Positions 17,391 through 26,441 of a stretch of 64,000 nt of DNA are shown piece by piece. The stretch lies in the NCBI RefSeq assembly GCF_030348505.1, contig NZ_JAUCFJ010000002.1, positions 3,848,001 to 3,912,000 of the forward strand, written 5' to 3'. Position 1 is the first letter of the stretch. Each line of letters starts with the position of its first letter. The translations under genes and the position numbers were made by a program. Below the pieces are notes generated by a model. It searched no databases, was not told the origin of the DNA, and was given only the letters and a program-made list of their open reading frames with translations. Source of the stretch: Lysinibacillus sp. G4S2 (GTDB lineage Bacteria > Bacillota > Bacilli > Bacillales_A > Planococcaceae).

Positions 17391-18041
17391 TTAATCTTGC
17401 GGTAAATCTAGATCCTTTATTCTTTCAATTTCTTCTCTCGATAAGCCTAATAAATCCATTATTTCTTCAACCGTTTCATGTCGTTGCAGCAATTTTTTCA
17501 CTAACTCTATTTGCTCTTTTTTACGCCCTTGCTCTAGTCCTTCTTTTATTCCCTCTGTTTTTCCTTGTTCTCTTCCCTTATTGATTCCATCAATGTAGCG
17601 AGCTTCTTCATCTAGGATATACTTTAAACGAGATTGATAAGCAAGAATTGTTTCAGGGGATTGACTGATTTCTTCCCATGTATCAAATGCTGCACGTAAG
17701 TTTTCATCCTCCATCGCTAACTCCTCCAATTCACGATATATCTCTGCATATACTTTCTTATTACGACCATCGACCATACCAAGTAATAACAACCATCGAA
17801 TTAATATATCATCGAGAGCATTCAACTTTTCTTCATACCAAAGCGAAATAAACTTGTTTATCTCTATAAAGTGAATTTCCATCACATCTTCTTCTGGCAT
17901 TAGTCTTGATAATGTTGTGTCTTCATGTAGATGATAAGTACTATGATACGCTTTTTTATCTTTAAACATCGTAAAATAAAAACCTTTTCCATCTATGCTA
18001 TATGTTTTAAGCGGTGTAAACCTTTTATAATAATCATACAT
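17391..18041 (-). pseudogene. 5'-truncated Rpn/PD-(D/E)XK family paralog
   Basis: From FTMFKDKKAYHS onward this 216-residue frame is nearly identical to the C-terminal two thirds of the intact copy at 18211-19266 (shared LSRLMPEEDVMEIHFIEINK, WLLLLGMVDGRNKKVYAEIY, LLGLSREEIERIK). The N-terminal nuclease core is missing and replaced by unrelated text (MYDYYKRFTPLKTYSIDGKG). It has only one GLEQ unit where the intact copy has seven. No good ribosome binding site precedes it. It is probably a remnant of a duplication or a recombination donor, not an active nuclease. Confidence 0.75.
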
Positions 18042-18092
18042 AAAAATAGTATTGGCGATGGCTACATCTAATCTCGTCCATTTCTTAACATA

Positions 18093-18126
18093 AAAAACTA
18101 CCTAACGTCCGAGCATCAGGTAGCAT
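18093..18126 (-). terminator. intrinsic terminator after the Rpn gene
   Basis: CTACCTGA and TTAGGTAG form an imperfect stem with a C-rich loop followed by T6 on the minus strand. It lies between the intact Rpn gene and its truncated paralog. Confidence 0.7.
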
Positions 18127-18210
18127 CAATTTTATGAAAAAAACGATAGATAAGAAATTTACTTTCACCATATTTATACTTACTAATTTTCTTTTAATGG
18201 TTTTAAATGC

Positions 18211-19266
18211 TTATTCTAGAGGTAAATTTAGACTTTTTATTCTCTCAATTTCTTCTCTCGATAAGCCTAATAAATCCATTATTTCTTCAACCGTTTCATG
18301 TCGTTGCAGCAATTTTTTCACTAACTCTATTTGCTCTTGTTTACGCCCTTGTTCTAGTCCTTGTTCTAGTCCTTGCTCTAATCCTTGTTCTAGTCCTTGC
18401 TCTAATCCTTGTTCTAGTCCTTGCTCTAGTCCTTCTTTCATTCCCTCTGCTTTCCCTTGCTCTCTTCCCTTGTTTATTCCATCAATATAACGGGCTTCTT
18501 CATCTAGGATATACTTTAAGCGAGATTGATAAGCAAGAATTGTTTCAGGGGATTGACTGATTTCTTCCCATGTATCAAATGCTGCACGTAAGTTTTCATC
18601 CTTCATCGCTAACTCCTCCAATTCACGATATATCTCTGCATATACTTTCTTATTACGACCATCGACCATACCAAGTAATAACAACCATCGAATTAATAGG
18701 TCCTCAAGAGCATTCAACTTTCCTTCATACCAAAGCGAAATAAACTTGTTTATCTCTATAAAGTGAATTTCCATCACATCTTCTTCTGGCATTAGTCTTG
18801 ATAATGTTGTGTCTTCATATAGATGAAAAGTATTGTGATAATTTTTGTTGTCTTTAAACATTGTGAAATTGCAAATATTGATTGTGATTGTTGGGCGTAA
18901 CTCACTATAGCCCATCCCTCTAACTAGTTGCGACTCATACATTTTTGCCCAATAATATAATGTTCTTTTTGTCATATCATGCTGATTAGACAGTTGAATT
19001 TCCACATTGATGAAGTCACCATTTTGTGTTTTCACAAGAATATCTAGTCGGGATTGTTTATCGTCCTGATATTCACCGCCCAATTCATGTTTAAGGAATG
19101 TTACTTCTTTAATAGTGTCTCGTCCTGTAAGTTTAAGTACCGCATTCAAAAAAACAACTGTAATTTTTTTATTCTTTTCATTTCCGAACATTTGCTTGAA
19201 GGCAAAATCAACCTTCAAATCAAAAAACTTTTCTAATGGAATTCTTCGCATTGCTTTTCGATTCAT
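18211..19266 (-). CDS. Rpn family recombination-promoting nuclease/putative transposase
   Basis: The 351-residue protein is of the PD-(D/E)XK nuclease transposase family (PDDEXK_2). Early motifs are KVDFAFKQMFG (about residues 18-28), FLNAVL, then the catalytic strand SRLDILVKTQNGDFINVEIQL with the D...E-x-Q core (about 73-93). E. coli Rpn members are DNA endonucleases that raise recA-independent recombination. The C-terminal part has seven GLEQ repeats and ends with LLGLSREEIERIK. ATG at 19266 follows AGGGGTGAT. The coding DNA has a 12-bp tandem repeat that can expand or contract in frame. A truncated sister lies downstream. Confidence 0.9.
   Translation of the reverse strand: MNRKAMRRIPLEKFFDLKVDFAFKQMFGNEKNKKITVVFLNAVLKLTGRDTIKEVTFLKHELGGEYQDDKQSRLDILVKTQNGDFINVEIQLSNQHDMTKRTLYYWAKMYESQLVRGMGYSELRPTITINICNFTMFKDNKNYHNTFHLYEDTTLSRLMPEEDVMEIHFIEINKFISLWYEGKLNALEDLLIRWLLLLGMVDGRNKKVYAEIYRELEELAMKDENLRAAFDTWEEISQSPETILAYQSRLKYILDEEARYIDGINKGREQGKAEGMKEGLEQGLEQGLEQGLEQGLEQGLEQGLEQGRKQEQIELVKKLLQRHETVEEIMDLLGLSREEIERIKSLNLPLE
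18350..18433 (-). repeat. 12-bp tandem repeat coding for GLEQ units
   Basis: Seven copies of a 12-bp unit (plus strand TTCTAGTCCTTG and TTCTAATCCTTG-type variants) encode (Gly-Leu-Glu-Gln)7 within the Rpn gene. The truncated paralog has one copy, so copy number has changed since duplication while the frame is kept. Confidence 0.85.
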
Positions 19267-19422
19267 CAGGTATCACCCCTTTTTTATTACTATCATTATA
19301 GCATGGGCTTACTATTAGACCACTATAAAACATCAACAACGAATTATGTTATTCACAAAATCTTAAATAGGAATAAATAGCTCCATTACAAAGTCTTCGG
19401 AAGGTAATTTATATAGTTTAGA

Positions 19423-19462
19423 ACAAAAAAACAACGGATGACTTTATCGCCATCCGCTGTCT
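19423..19462 (-). terminator. intrinsic terminator of valS
   Basis: CAGCGGATG and CATCCGTTG enclose a 10-base loop, followed by T7 on the minus strand, directly after the valS stop. Confidence 0.88.
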
Positions 19463-19467
19463 CAAAC

Positions 19468-22113
19468 TTACATATTTTTTAGTTCTTCTAAACGTTTTAA
19501 TACAACCGCATGTTTACTTTCGTAATCGGCTAATTTTTCACGCTCTGCATTAACTAAGGCTTCTGGAGCTTTGGATACGAATTTCTCATTCGATAACTTA
19601 CCAGTAACAAGCTTCACTTCTTTTGCCCATTTTTCTAATTCTTTTTCAAGACGAGCAATTTCTTCGTCTAAGTTAATAAGTCCAACAAGTGGTAGGAATA
19701 GCTCAGCTCCAGTTACTACTGCTGTCATCGACTGACCAGGAGCCTCTAAGCCTTCGCCAATTGTTAGTGACTCTGGATTACAGAATTTTTCTAAATATGC
19801 TTTATTTGCATTAAGTACTGTAACCGTTGCTGCATCCTTCGCTGAAATATATAACGGCACTTTTTTGCTCATTGGTGTATTAACTTCCGCACGAATATTA
19901 CGTACTGAACGTATAATATCCATTAGGAGCTTCATATTGTCTGCTTCCTCTGCAAAATGAAGATCCGTGCGTACAGTTGGCCATGCTGCCACTGTGATTG
20001 ATTCACCTTCATGAGGTAAGTGCTGCCAGATTTCTTCCGTAATGAACGGCATGAATGGATGTAATAGACGCATCGTTTGATCTAAAACATAAGCTAATAT
20101 AGAACGAGTCGTTTTCTTAGCTGCTTCATCATCACCATTTAACGGTAATTTAGCCATTTCAATATACCAAGAACAGAAATCATCCCAAATGAAATTATAA
20201 AGTTCGCGGCCAACTTCGCCAAACTCGTAGCGTTCTGCGAGAGATGTTACACGTTCAATTGTTTCATTTAAGCGAGTTAGAATCCATTTATCGGCAACTG
20301 ATTTTTCACCAGTTAAGTCGATTTCATCATATGTCATACCTTCCATATTCATTAAAGCGAATCGAGACGCATTCCAAATCTTATTTGCAAAGTTCCATAC
20401 GGATTCTACTTTTTCGGTTGTATAGCGTAAATCTTGACCAGGTGAAGACCCAGTAGCTAAGAAGTAACGTAATGAATCGGCACCATACTGATCAATAACG
20501 TCCATAGGGTCTACGCCATTACCAAGTGATTTACTCATCTTGCGTCCTTCACCATCACGTACTAAACCGTGAATTAGTACATCTTTGAATGGGCGCTGAC
20601 CTGTAAATTCAAGACCTTGGAAAATCATTCGAGATACCCAGAAGAAAATAATATCATAGCCAGTTACAAGTGTACTTGTTGGATAGTAACGTTTATATTC
20701 TTCATTTGTCTCATCTGGCCAACCCATTGTTGAAAATGGCCATAGCGCTGACGAGAACCATGTATCTAATACGTCTTCATCTTGCGTCCAATTTTCTGCA
20801 TCTGCTGGTGCTTCTGTTCCTACGTAAATTTCACCTGTTTCATTGTGATACCAAGCAGGAATTTGATGACCCCACCATAACTGACGAGAGATACACCAGT
20901 CACGGATATTTTCCATCCAGCGAGAATATGTGTTTTCAAAACGAGACGGTACGAAGTTTACTTTTCCTTCCTCATCTTGTTGAAGGGTAAGTGAAGCATC
21001 AGCAAGTGGTTGCATTTTAACGAACCATTGTGCTGAAAGATATGGCTCTACAACAGCACCAGAACGTTCAGAGTGACCTACTGAATGTGTATGTTCTTCA
21101 ATACGAATAAGCACACCTGCTTCTTGTAAATCAGCTACGATTTGCTTACGGCATTCAAAGCGATCCAACCCGTTATACTTGCCAGCAAGCTCGTTCATTG
21201 TACCATCTTCATTCATAACAAGAATGCGCTCAAGGTTGTGGCGGTTACCAACCTCAAAGTCATTAGGATCGTGTGCTGGTGTCATTTTTACAACCCCAGT
21301 ACCAAATTCCATATCTACGTAGTCATCTGCTACGATAGGAATTTCACGACCAACAATTGGTAAAATCACTGTTTTACCGATTAGGTGTTGATAGCGCTCA
21401 TCTTTCGGGTGAACAGCTACCCCAGAGTCACCTAGCATTGTTTCAGGACGTGTAGTCGCTACTTCCACATATCCTGAGCCATCAGCTAATGGGTATTTCA
21501 TGTGATAGAAAGCACCTTGAACATCTTGATAAATAACTTCAATATCTGATAATGCTGTTTTTGCAGCAGGGTCCCAGTTAATAATACGCTCACCACGATA
21601 GATTAAGCCTTTTTCATATAATTGTACGAAAACCGTTTTAACTGCATCAGAAAGACCTTCATCAAGTGTGAAACGCTCGCGAGAATAATCTAATCCAAGA
21701 CCAAGCTTCGCCCATTGATCACGAATATGCCCAGCATACTCTTCTTTCCATTCCCATGTTTTTTCGAGGAATTTTTCACGACCTAAATCATAACGTGTAA
21801 TATTATCTTCTCGTAGTTTGGCTTCTACTTTTGCTTGTGTCGCAATACCTGCATGGTCCATTCCTGGTAACCAAAGTGCATCATAACCTTGCATGCGCTT
21901 CATACGAATTAAAATATCTTGTAATGTTGTATCCCAAGCATGGCCAAGATGTAGTCTACCTGTTACATTCGGTGGTGGAATAACGATTGAATAAGGTTCC
22001 TTTTCACTAGTAGGCTGCGCCTCGAAAAATTTTCCTTGTAACCACCATTCATAACGACCCGCTTCAATGGACTGTGGATCATATTTTGTAGGCATTGAAA
22101 TGTTTTCTGTCAT
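19468..22113 (-). CDS. valS: valine--tRNA ligase
   Basis: ValS is a class I aminoacyl-tRNA synthetase that charges tRNA-Val and edits misactivated threonine. The 881-residue protein shows the HIGH-type motif GRLHLGH (about 49-55), the editing domain ([13 protein letters not shown]), KMSKSLGNG (about 525) and the C-terminal coiled coil [20 protein letters not shown] at 22113 has GGAGGAG seven bases upstream; a longer frame to 22164 runs through the leader. It is preceded by a T-box leader on the same strand, so expression should rise when tRNA-Val is uncharged. The gene lies upstream of folC as in Bacillus. Confidence 0.97.
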   Translation of the reverse strand: MTENISMPTKYDPQSIEAGRYEWWLQGKFFEAQPTSEKEPYSIVIPPPNVTGRLHLGHAWDTTLQDILIRMKRMQGYDALWLPGMDHAGIATQAKVEAKLREDNITRYDLGREKFLEKTWEWKEEYAGHIRDQWAKLGLGLDYSRERFTLDEGLSDAVKTVFVQLYEKGLIYRGERIINWDPAAKTALSDIEVIYQDVQGAFYHMKYPLADGSGYVEVATTRPETMLGDSGVAVHPKDERYQHLIGKTVILPIVGREIPIVADDYVDMEFGTGVVKMTPAHDPNDFEVGNRHNLERILVMNEDGTMNELAGKYNGLDRFECRKQIVADLQEAGVLIRIEEHTHSVGHSERSGAVVEPYLSAQWFVKMQPLADASLTLQQDEEGKVNFVPSRFENTYSRWMENIRDWCISRQLWWGHQIPAWYHNETGEIYVGTEAPADAENWTQDEDVLDTWFSSALWPFSTMGWPDETNEEYKRYYPTSTLVTGYDIIFFWVSRMIFQGLEFTGQRPFKDVLIHGLVRDGEGRKMSKSLGNGVDPMDVIDQYGADSLRYFLATGSSPGQDLRYTTEKVESVWNFANKIWNASRFALMNMEGMTYDEIDLTGEKSVADKWILTRLNETIERVTSLAERYEFGEVGRELYNFIWDDFCSWYIEMAKLPLNGDDEAAKKTTRSILAYVLDQTMRLLHPFMPFITEEIWQHLPHEGESITVAAWPTVRTDLHFAEEADNMKLLMDIIRSVRNIRAEVNTPMSKKVPLYISAKDAATVTVLNANKAYLEKFCNPESLTIGEGLEAPGQSMTAVVTGAELFLPLVGLINLDEEIARLEKELEKWAKEVKLVTGKLSNEKFVSKAPEALVNAEREKLADYESKHAVVLKRLEELKNM

Positions 22114-22221
22114 TTTGACTCCTCCTGTTGACTTATTAATTTTATCGGTATGAGATCGTACCAATCATTCTGTTTTTATGTCTCATACTGAGGCACATTT
22201 ACCAGAAGATTTAATGAAAAT

Positions 22222-22540
22222 AAAAAAAACTCCTAACGTCAAAAAGGACGAAGGAGTTTAAATTCGCGGTACCACCTTTAATTCCAGCAGAGGCGAGTTA
22301 AGCGGTCACTATACACACATTTCATCAAGAAATAGAATACACTACTTGCTTAAGCCTTTTACTACTGGCTCTCAATTCGGTAACGGTGTTTAACCGGCTT
22401 TAACTACTGTTAGTTCACTAAAGCTGCTCGAGGGCTACATTCAATTAGGTACATATAGAAACTTCTCAGCTACCGTTTCCTCTCTTAAAATGTACGACTA
22501 ATTTACTCTTCCCTGTCATAGCATCTATATTTGACTTTTT
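22222..22540 (-). promoter_or_regulatory. T-box riboswitch leader of valS
   Basis: The minus strand contains the T-box sequence AAAGGTGGTACCGCG (around 22265-22280), directly followed by a strong terminator, AACTCCTTCGTCC with GACGTTAGGAGTT and T8 (22222-22259). Upstream are AGAGAGGAAACGGTAGCTGAGAAG-like stem I elements (AGAGAGGAAACGG near 22480). The specifier is probably a valine GUA within TATGTACCT near 22452, but I place it only tentatively. Confidence 0.93.
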
Positions 22541-22543
22541 CAC

Positions 22544-22573
22544 ATTGTACCGCAGAATCGTACAGATTTTCAA
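22544..22573 (-). promoter_or_regulatory. probable sigma-A promoter of the valS leader
   Basis: On the minus strand TTGAAA (22573-22568) and TACAAT (22549-22544) are separated by 18 bases, just upstream of the T-box leader. Confidence 0.6.
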
Positions 22574-22624
22574 GTGGTTTAGTCATTTTTTAGAAGTAAT
22601 TCAAAATCAATTTCTCCTTGGTGT

Positions 22625-22878
22625 AATTGTAGCTGACGCTTCGCTTTCGCTACAGAAAACATTTGTTGCTGTCGCTTCGCTTTCGCACAGAAAACATTTG
22701 TTGTTGCTGACGCTACGTTTGCATTACGCTTTCGATACAGAGAAATTACCACAGGACGTGGCGTTCTTAAACTGAGTTCCTCTATTTCAGTAGGTGTTAG
22801 ACACCCACTGAAAAGGAACCACACCCGCAATCATCTAACACCTTCAGAGGTAGGAATCTTCTACTGAATGAAGATAAA
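22625..22878. repeat. composite dispersed repeat upstream of valS
   Basis: The left part has three modules with GCTTCGCTTTCG separated by ACAGAAAACATTTGTTG, as in the MITE centres. The right part (22781-22878) is the long palindromic-family repeat, from CTATTTCAGTAGGTGTTAG to CTACTGAATGAAGATAAA. No ISL3-like ends are present. It supplies the upstream sequence of the small gene at 22902. Confidence 0.7.
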
Positions 22879-22901
22879 TAGAAAAGGAAGTGAAAATTCA
22901 A

Positions 22902-23099
22902 ATGCGACGACGCCGTAAGTATAATCCTTGGCTTTTACCACCATGGCTACGACAAGTTCGTTTTTATTGCAGAGCGATTATTGTGCCAATTTGTGCTTTT
23001 CAATTTATACGTGTCATCATCATTCCAACATCCGGCGATTTCATCATCCTATTGCTTCTGCTACTTCTATGCTATTTACTATTGAATGATATTCTTTGA
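22902..23099 (+). CDS. small basic membrane protein, 65 residues
   Basis: The product starts MRRRRKYNPWLLPPWLRQVR and then has one or two hydrophobic stretches (AIIVPICAFQFIRVIII and DFIILLLLLLLCYLLL). I do not know the function. ATG at 22902 is favoured because AAAAGGAAG lies 11-13 bases upstream; GTG at 22890 would sit directly on that site. It is convergent with the SpoVID-position gene and their 3' ends overlap by 21 bases. The highly ordered basic-then-hydrophobic composition argues for a real gene. Confidence 0.6.
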   Translation: MRRRRKYNPWLLPPWLRQVRFYCRAIIVPICAFQFIRVIIIPTSGDFIILLLLLLLCYLLLNDIL

Positions 23100-23819
23100 A
23101 ACACGTACCTTTAGTGGTGTATATTCTTCTGTTAAATCCCAAATCATTGATGGAACTTCATGCCATGAGCTAGATTCACGGACTACAATATGACTTGAGG
23201 ATTCTCTCAACACTGTTTTTTGCTCAACTGAGTTAGGCTTTTGTGCTGAAGCTACTACAGCTTCAGACTTTTCCTTTTGTACTGAAAATGCTACAGCCTT
23301 TGATTTTTCCTCTTGTATAGAAGCAACTACAGCTGCAGGTTGTTTTACTTGTGCGGTTTCTTCTACATGTGTAACCTTCTCTATTCGAGCTAAGGCATTT
23401 GCAGTGACAGACTGTTCTTCTAATACATGAGCTTTTTCAAATGTTTGCTCAGGCTCATTAAAAATACTTGTAACCGTCCATTCAAGCTGACACATTTGAT
23501 TAGTCAGTGTAGGTCTAATGTCCTTTACCATTAAATCTTCAATAGTCGAATCTTTTGGTAAATCTACATTTAAAGGAACTGCATACTCAAAATAACCAGT
23601 ATCTCCTTGAATATCAAGTGTATCGATTTGTACTAATTCTTCATTACCCGTGAAAACTTGCATGTCTCGAAAATCAAAGCGAACATGTGCGGTGATGTGA
23701 TAAATACCCATTAATCGTAATGAATCTTCTAGCTGCATTGTCTGCCACCGCGGCTTAATTTGCACAGCTGCTATTTCTATTGGATAGCCATAACCAGGAA
23801 AACTAAAAGTTTCGCTCAT
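23079..23819 (-). CDS. SpoVID-position spore protein (divergent, short)
   Basis: The 246-residue protein has an N-terminal beta-rich domain (MSETFSFPGYGYPIEIAAVQ, MGIYHITAHVRFDF, TGYFEYAVPLNVDLP) followed by a low-complexity Ala/Glu/Lys/Val linker (about 140-210) and the tail SWHEVPSMIWDLTEEYTPLKVRVS. In B. subtilis the gene between valS and hemL is spoVID, a coat morphogenetic protein of 575 residues with a similar N-terminal domain, an acidic linker and a C-terminal LysM domain. The LysM domain is absent here. I infer a spore coat role from position and domain plan only. Confidence 0.55.
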   Translation of the reverse strand: MSETFSFPGYGYPIEIAAVQIKPRWQTMQLEDSLRLMGIYHITAHVRFDFRDMQVFTGNEELVQIDTLDIQGDTGYFEYAVPLNVDLPKDSTIEDLMVKDIRPTLTNQMCQLEWTVTSIFNEPEQTFEKAHVLEEQSVTANALARIEKVTHVEETAQVKQPAAVVASIQEEKSKAVAFSVQKEKSEAVVASAQKPNSVEQKTVLRESSSHIVVRESSSWHEVPSMIWDLTEEYTPLKVRVSKNIIQ

Positions 23820-23981
23820 ATTCCACGTTTTGTGTTCGATAATAATCCCTCCCCTTGCATCATATGAAGCTTCGGAGGATAGTATGCTATAGGTTACGTA
23901 ATAAAATCACCACATGATAACGAAAAAATTTTTTCTACCTTTCTTTATAACTAACATTTTATTACTTACAAAAGCTTAGTT

Positions 23982-24041
23982 GACGCCCCCAGGAAAGCGC
24001 CTGGCAGGAACGAAAATCAACCCACTTTATGGTGAAGAGCC
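23982..24041. repeat. right-end fragment of the ISL3-like MITE
   Basis: GACGCCCCCAGGAAAGCGCC, then AGGAACGAAAATCAACCCAC and TGGTGAAGAGCC, match the right end of the 58736-59140 element. The left end is missing, so it is a relic. Confidence 0.65.
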
Positions 24042-24043
24042 TA

Positions 24044-24083
24044 AAAAAGGCATACTAGAAAATTCTAGCATGCCTTTTTACTG
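24044..24083 (-). terminator. intrinsic terminator of the CoxG-like gene
   Basis: AAAAGGCATGCTAGAATTT pairs with its complement over a short loop and ends in T6 on the minus strand, a few bases after a MITE relic. Confidence 0.85.
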
Positions 24084-24100
24084 TTGTCTCAACAGCGTAA

Positions 24101-24547
24101 TTATACATTCACCAATTTGATTTTATTTGCTACACGATCTGTTAACATTTGTGTTGCTTTTGGTACGATTGGCTTAAAGATTGGATTTAAAACAGGACCA
24201 GCTAATCCTCCTGCTGTTACTTCTAAGAAGCCTGTCATTTTTGTATTTTCTGCATCAATGCTTTCCGCAAGGAAATAACCGTTTCCAGAAAAGTTATCAG
24301 ACAGTCCTTTTAATTCGAATGTTACTTTTGAAGGCGCTGCCCATTCTAAAATAGTAATCTCTACTTGTACTGTTTTTTTCAGAACACCAACGTTGCCTTT
24401 AAACGTCCATGTTGAATGTTTTTCATCAATCATTTCATGTGCATTATAACCTGGGACAAGCTTCGCCCATTTTTCCATATCACTGACGAAATCCCATACA
24501 TTTTCAATTCCTACGGGTACTTCGACCATATGTGTGCCTGTTGCCAT
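24101..24547 (-). CDS. CoxG-like SRPBCC family protein
   Basis: The 148-residue product resembles the carbon monoxide dehydrogenase subunit G (CoxG)/polyketide cyclase-like SRPBCC fold: VPVGIENVWDFVSDMEKWAKL near the N-terminus, then STWTFKGNVGVLKKTVQVEI, FELKGLSDNFSGNG and MTGFLEVTAGGLAGPVLNPI. No CO dehydrogenase genes are nearby, so it is more likely a general lipid/ligand-binding protein. The gene stands alone with its own terminator. A ribosome binding site, AGAAAGTAGTG, lies before the ATG. Confidence 0.82.
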   Translation of the reverse strand: MATGTHMVEVPVGIENVWDFVSDMEKWAKLVPGYNAHEMIDEKHSTWTFKGNVGVLKKTVQVEITILEWAAPSKVTFELKGLSDNFSGNGYFLAESIDAENTKMTGFLEVTAGGLAGPVLNPIFKPIVPKATQMLTDRVANKIKLVNV

Positions 24548-24859
24548 ATCAATTCACTACTTTCTTTTACGAATAGCTATATTATATACGATTTCGCCCA
24601 CAATTTGGCTATGCTGAAAGTTATAATTTTAATAAATTTTTTCAAGTAGTAACGATTATTTTCATTCATTGATACTCCAATGAACTTTTAACGGGTAAAA
24701 ATAAAAAAACATTGCAGACGAAGGCATGTTGTATAACTTTATCAACAAAAAACTAACATGCCAGAAAATACTTCTAGCATGCTAGTTTGTAACCATGCTC
24801 CTATTGCCCATTACACGCACTTCCGATACGTCCGTAAAATACTTAGAACAATAAAAAAA

Positions 24860-24926
24860 GGCCCATCACCAAAAGTTGTGATTGACATTCGGTAAATTTT
24901 ACCATGTATATAAATGGTGAAGATCC
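24860..24926. mobile_element. minimal ISL3-like MITE (67 bp)
   Basis: GGCCCATCACCAAAAGTTG at the left and (reverse complement) GGATCTTCACCATTTAT at the right are inverted ends, with only about 30 bases between them. Flanks TAAAAAAA and TAAAAAAG agree at 7 of 8 bases. This copy shows that the ends alone form a unit. Confidence 0.7.
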
Positions 24927-24960
24927 TAAAAAAGAGAGCCGTTATAGCTCTCTAAAAACA
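24927..24960 (-). terminator. intrinsic terminator of the GNAT gene
   Basis: GAGAGC and GCTCTC enclose TATAACG, with T6 following on the minus strand. It abuts the 67-bp MITE. Confidence 0.8.
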
Positions 24961-25008
24961 ATTAATATCTATTTATCCAATCCATACAAAATGCGCCGTT
25001 ATAGTTAG

Positions 25009-25521
25009 TTATTTTACAAATCTATACATCAAAATGTCGTCTATGTATTCATCATTGTCTAATTTTACTTCTCTAACTTTACGACCTTCTTCAAGAAAGC
25101 CCATTTTCTGATATAGTTTAATGGCATTTTCATTTGTTGAAAAAACACCTAAACAAACTTTCTCAATAAATGGATTAACAGTTGCCCAATCAATTAACTT
25201 AGTTAACAATAAAGTACCTATTCCTTGACCCCTTATGTTGGAATCGACCATCATCCCAAATGATCCTGTATGGGAAATTCGTTTTCTTGGTGGCGATTGA
25301 AACATTAACCACCCCACTATTTCTCCTTCTAATTCAGCAACGAAAATCACATCACGTTCATTCACCTGTTTTTGTTCAATCCATTTCTCTTGCTCTTCAA
25401 CAGTTTGATTAAATTCTTCTAGTGTGGTTAATAAATATTTCTGTTCTGTTAAAACTTGCAGTTGAATTTTCAACATTTTTTCTGCATCAGAAACTAATGC
25501 TTCTCTCACTATTAGACTCAT
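25009..25521 (-). CDS. GNAT family N-acetyltransferase
   Basis: The 170-residue protein has the GNAT fold: N-terminal IVREALVSDAEKML, acceptor-side EGEIVGWLMFQ, the acetyl-CoA pyrophosphate loop DSNIRGQGIGTLLL (about 98-111) and C-terminal FSTNENAIKLYQKMGFLEEG (about 127-146). The last motif is typical of RimI/PhnO-like small-molecule or peptide N-acetyltransferases. The substrate cannot be told. The gene is monocistronic with its own terminator, at the left edge of the accessory block. Confidence 0.93.
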   Translation of the reverse strand: MSLIVREALVSDAEKMLKIQLQVLTEQKYLLTTLEEFNQTVEEQEKWIEQKQVNERDVIFVAELEGEIVGWLMFQSPPRKRISHTGSFGMMVDSNIRGQGIGTLLLTKLIDWATVNPFIEKVCLGVFSTNENAIKLYQKMGFLEEGRKVREVKLDNDEYIDDILMYRFVK

Positions 25522-25810
25522 TCTTTTACCTCCCTATACCGCTTCTTAATTACAAAAAATCCCTACTTTTTTAGTTTACATAGCTACTCATTGAAATGCA
25601 CCACTTAATCACTGAAATTTACGCTCAAGTCAATTGTTCTTAGTGTGCCAAACTTTTGAAACTTTTGTTGATTTCATCATTTGTGATTCCAATAAATTAG
25701 TCACAATTTACCATTTATCTACCAACTCAAACTTTACTGTGTTACGATTATCTATAGACGTAATTTTCAGTTAGTAAAGAAAAAGCACTTCTTTTAAGGG
25801 AGAATATTTC

Positions 25811-26011
25811 ATGATGAATATATTATTTAAATTATTTACAGTTATATCGTGGATATATTGTTTGGGACTTATTTTATTCCGTTTCCCTAATGATACTTTT
25901 GTAATGCGTATGGTTACTGGTATAATGTCGATGGTTTTTTCTTGTAGTCTACTGTTCTTTTTGTTAAAAATTATTGATAACAAGAAACAGAAAAAAATAG
26001 AGGTGAATTAA
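25811..26011 (+). CDS. small membrane protein, 66 residues
   Basis: Two hydrophobic helices (about residues 5-24 and 33-55) flank a short loop RFPNDTFVMRM, and the tail is basic (KIIDNKKQKKIEVN). AAGGGAG lies nine bases before ATGATG, which supports translation. I do not recognise the family. It is the first gene of the cassette-like array described in the findings. Confidence 0.6.
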   Translation: MMNILFKLFTVISWIYCLGLILFRFPNDTFVMRMVTGIMSMVFSCSLLFFLLKIIDNKKQKKIEVN

Positions 26012-26077
26012 TAATCATTTGGAGCTTTTATCAACTTTTCGACAATCAATACAATAGCCAAAGCTACATCAATCAAG

Positions 26078-26360
26078 GGCTTGTTAGTAAAATTACACAT
26101 TAAGTCTTTTGTTATGCCTTCACAGACTACCTGAGCGCAATCCACGCAAACAAGTTATAAGTCTATCCGATACTCGAATCCTCTGAGAGCTGTTCTGCGG
26201 GATTTAACAATGCACGTCAGCTTACTGATGCGCTACCGCAACTTCATCATACCTTTCTTTATAAGCTTACACACTTCTTTACACCAACATTTGGAAATAT
26301 GTTACACTATTCCAAACAACTAATTATTCAATTATTCAACAACTAACGGAGCAGGATTAT
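26078..26360 (+). repeat. cassette-type intergenic spacer, complete copy
   Basis: It begins with AAGGGCTTG and CTTTTGTTATGCC (a terminator-like start), continues through GATGCGCTACCGCAAC and CTTTATAAGCTTACACA, and ends AACTAACGGAGCAGGATTAT. Left-half motifs recur at 27981-28120 and 30100-30240, and right-half motifs at 28800-28985. The spacer separates otherwise unrelated genes. Confidence 0.6.
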
Positions 26361-26441
26361 TAAAATTTTTATTCCGAATATAGAATATGTTAGCTTAACG
26401 ATTTTTGCAGGTTATTAGAATTAAAGAAGGGGTGAATAATT

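Noticed and set aside
17249..17584. 111-residue hydrophobic plus-strand frame
   Set aside because: Mostly antisense to the truncated Rpn copy, without a ribosome binding site.
18134..18560. Plus-strand frames with Cys-Ser-Ser-Pro or Leu-Val repeats
   Set aside because: They are antisense to the GLEQ tandem repeat of the Rpn gene; their repetitive look is a product of that repeat.
24101..24547. Carbon monoxide dehydrogenase operon
   Set aside because: Only the CoxG-like SRPBCC gene is present; no cox or cut large, medium or small subunit gene lies nearby.
26078..26360. Integron attC sites in the cassette-type spacers
   Set aside because: AACTAACGG recalls a core site, but no paired R'/L' sites with the expected imperfect palindrome are visible and no intI is present.
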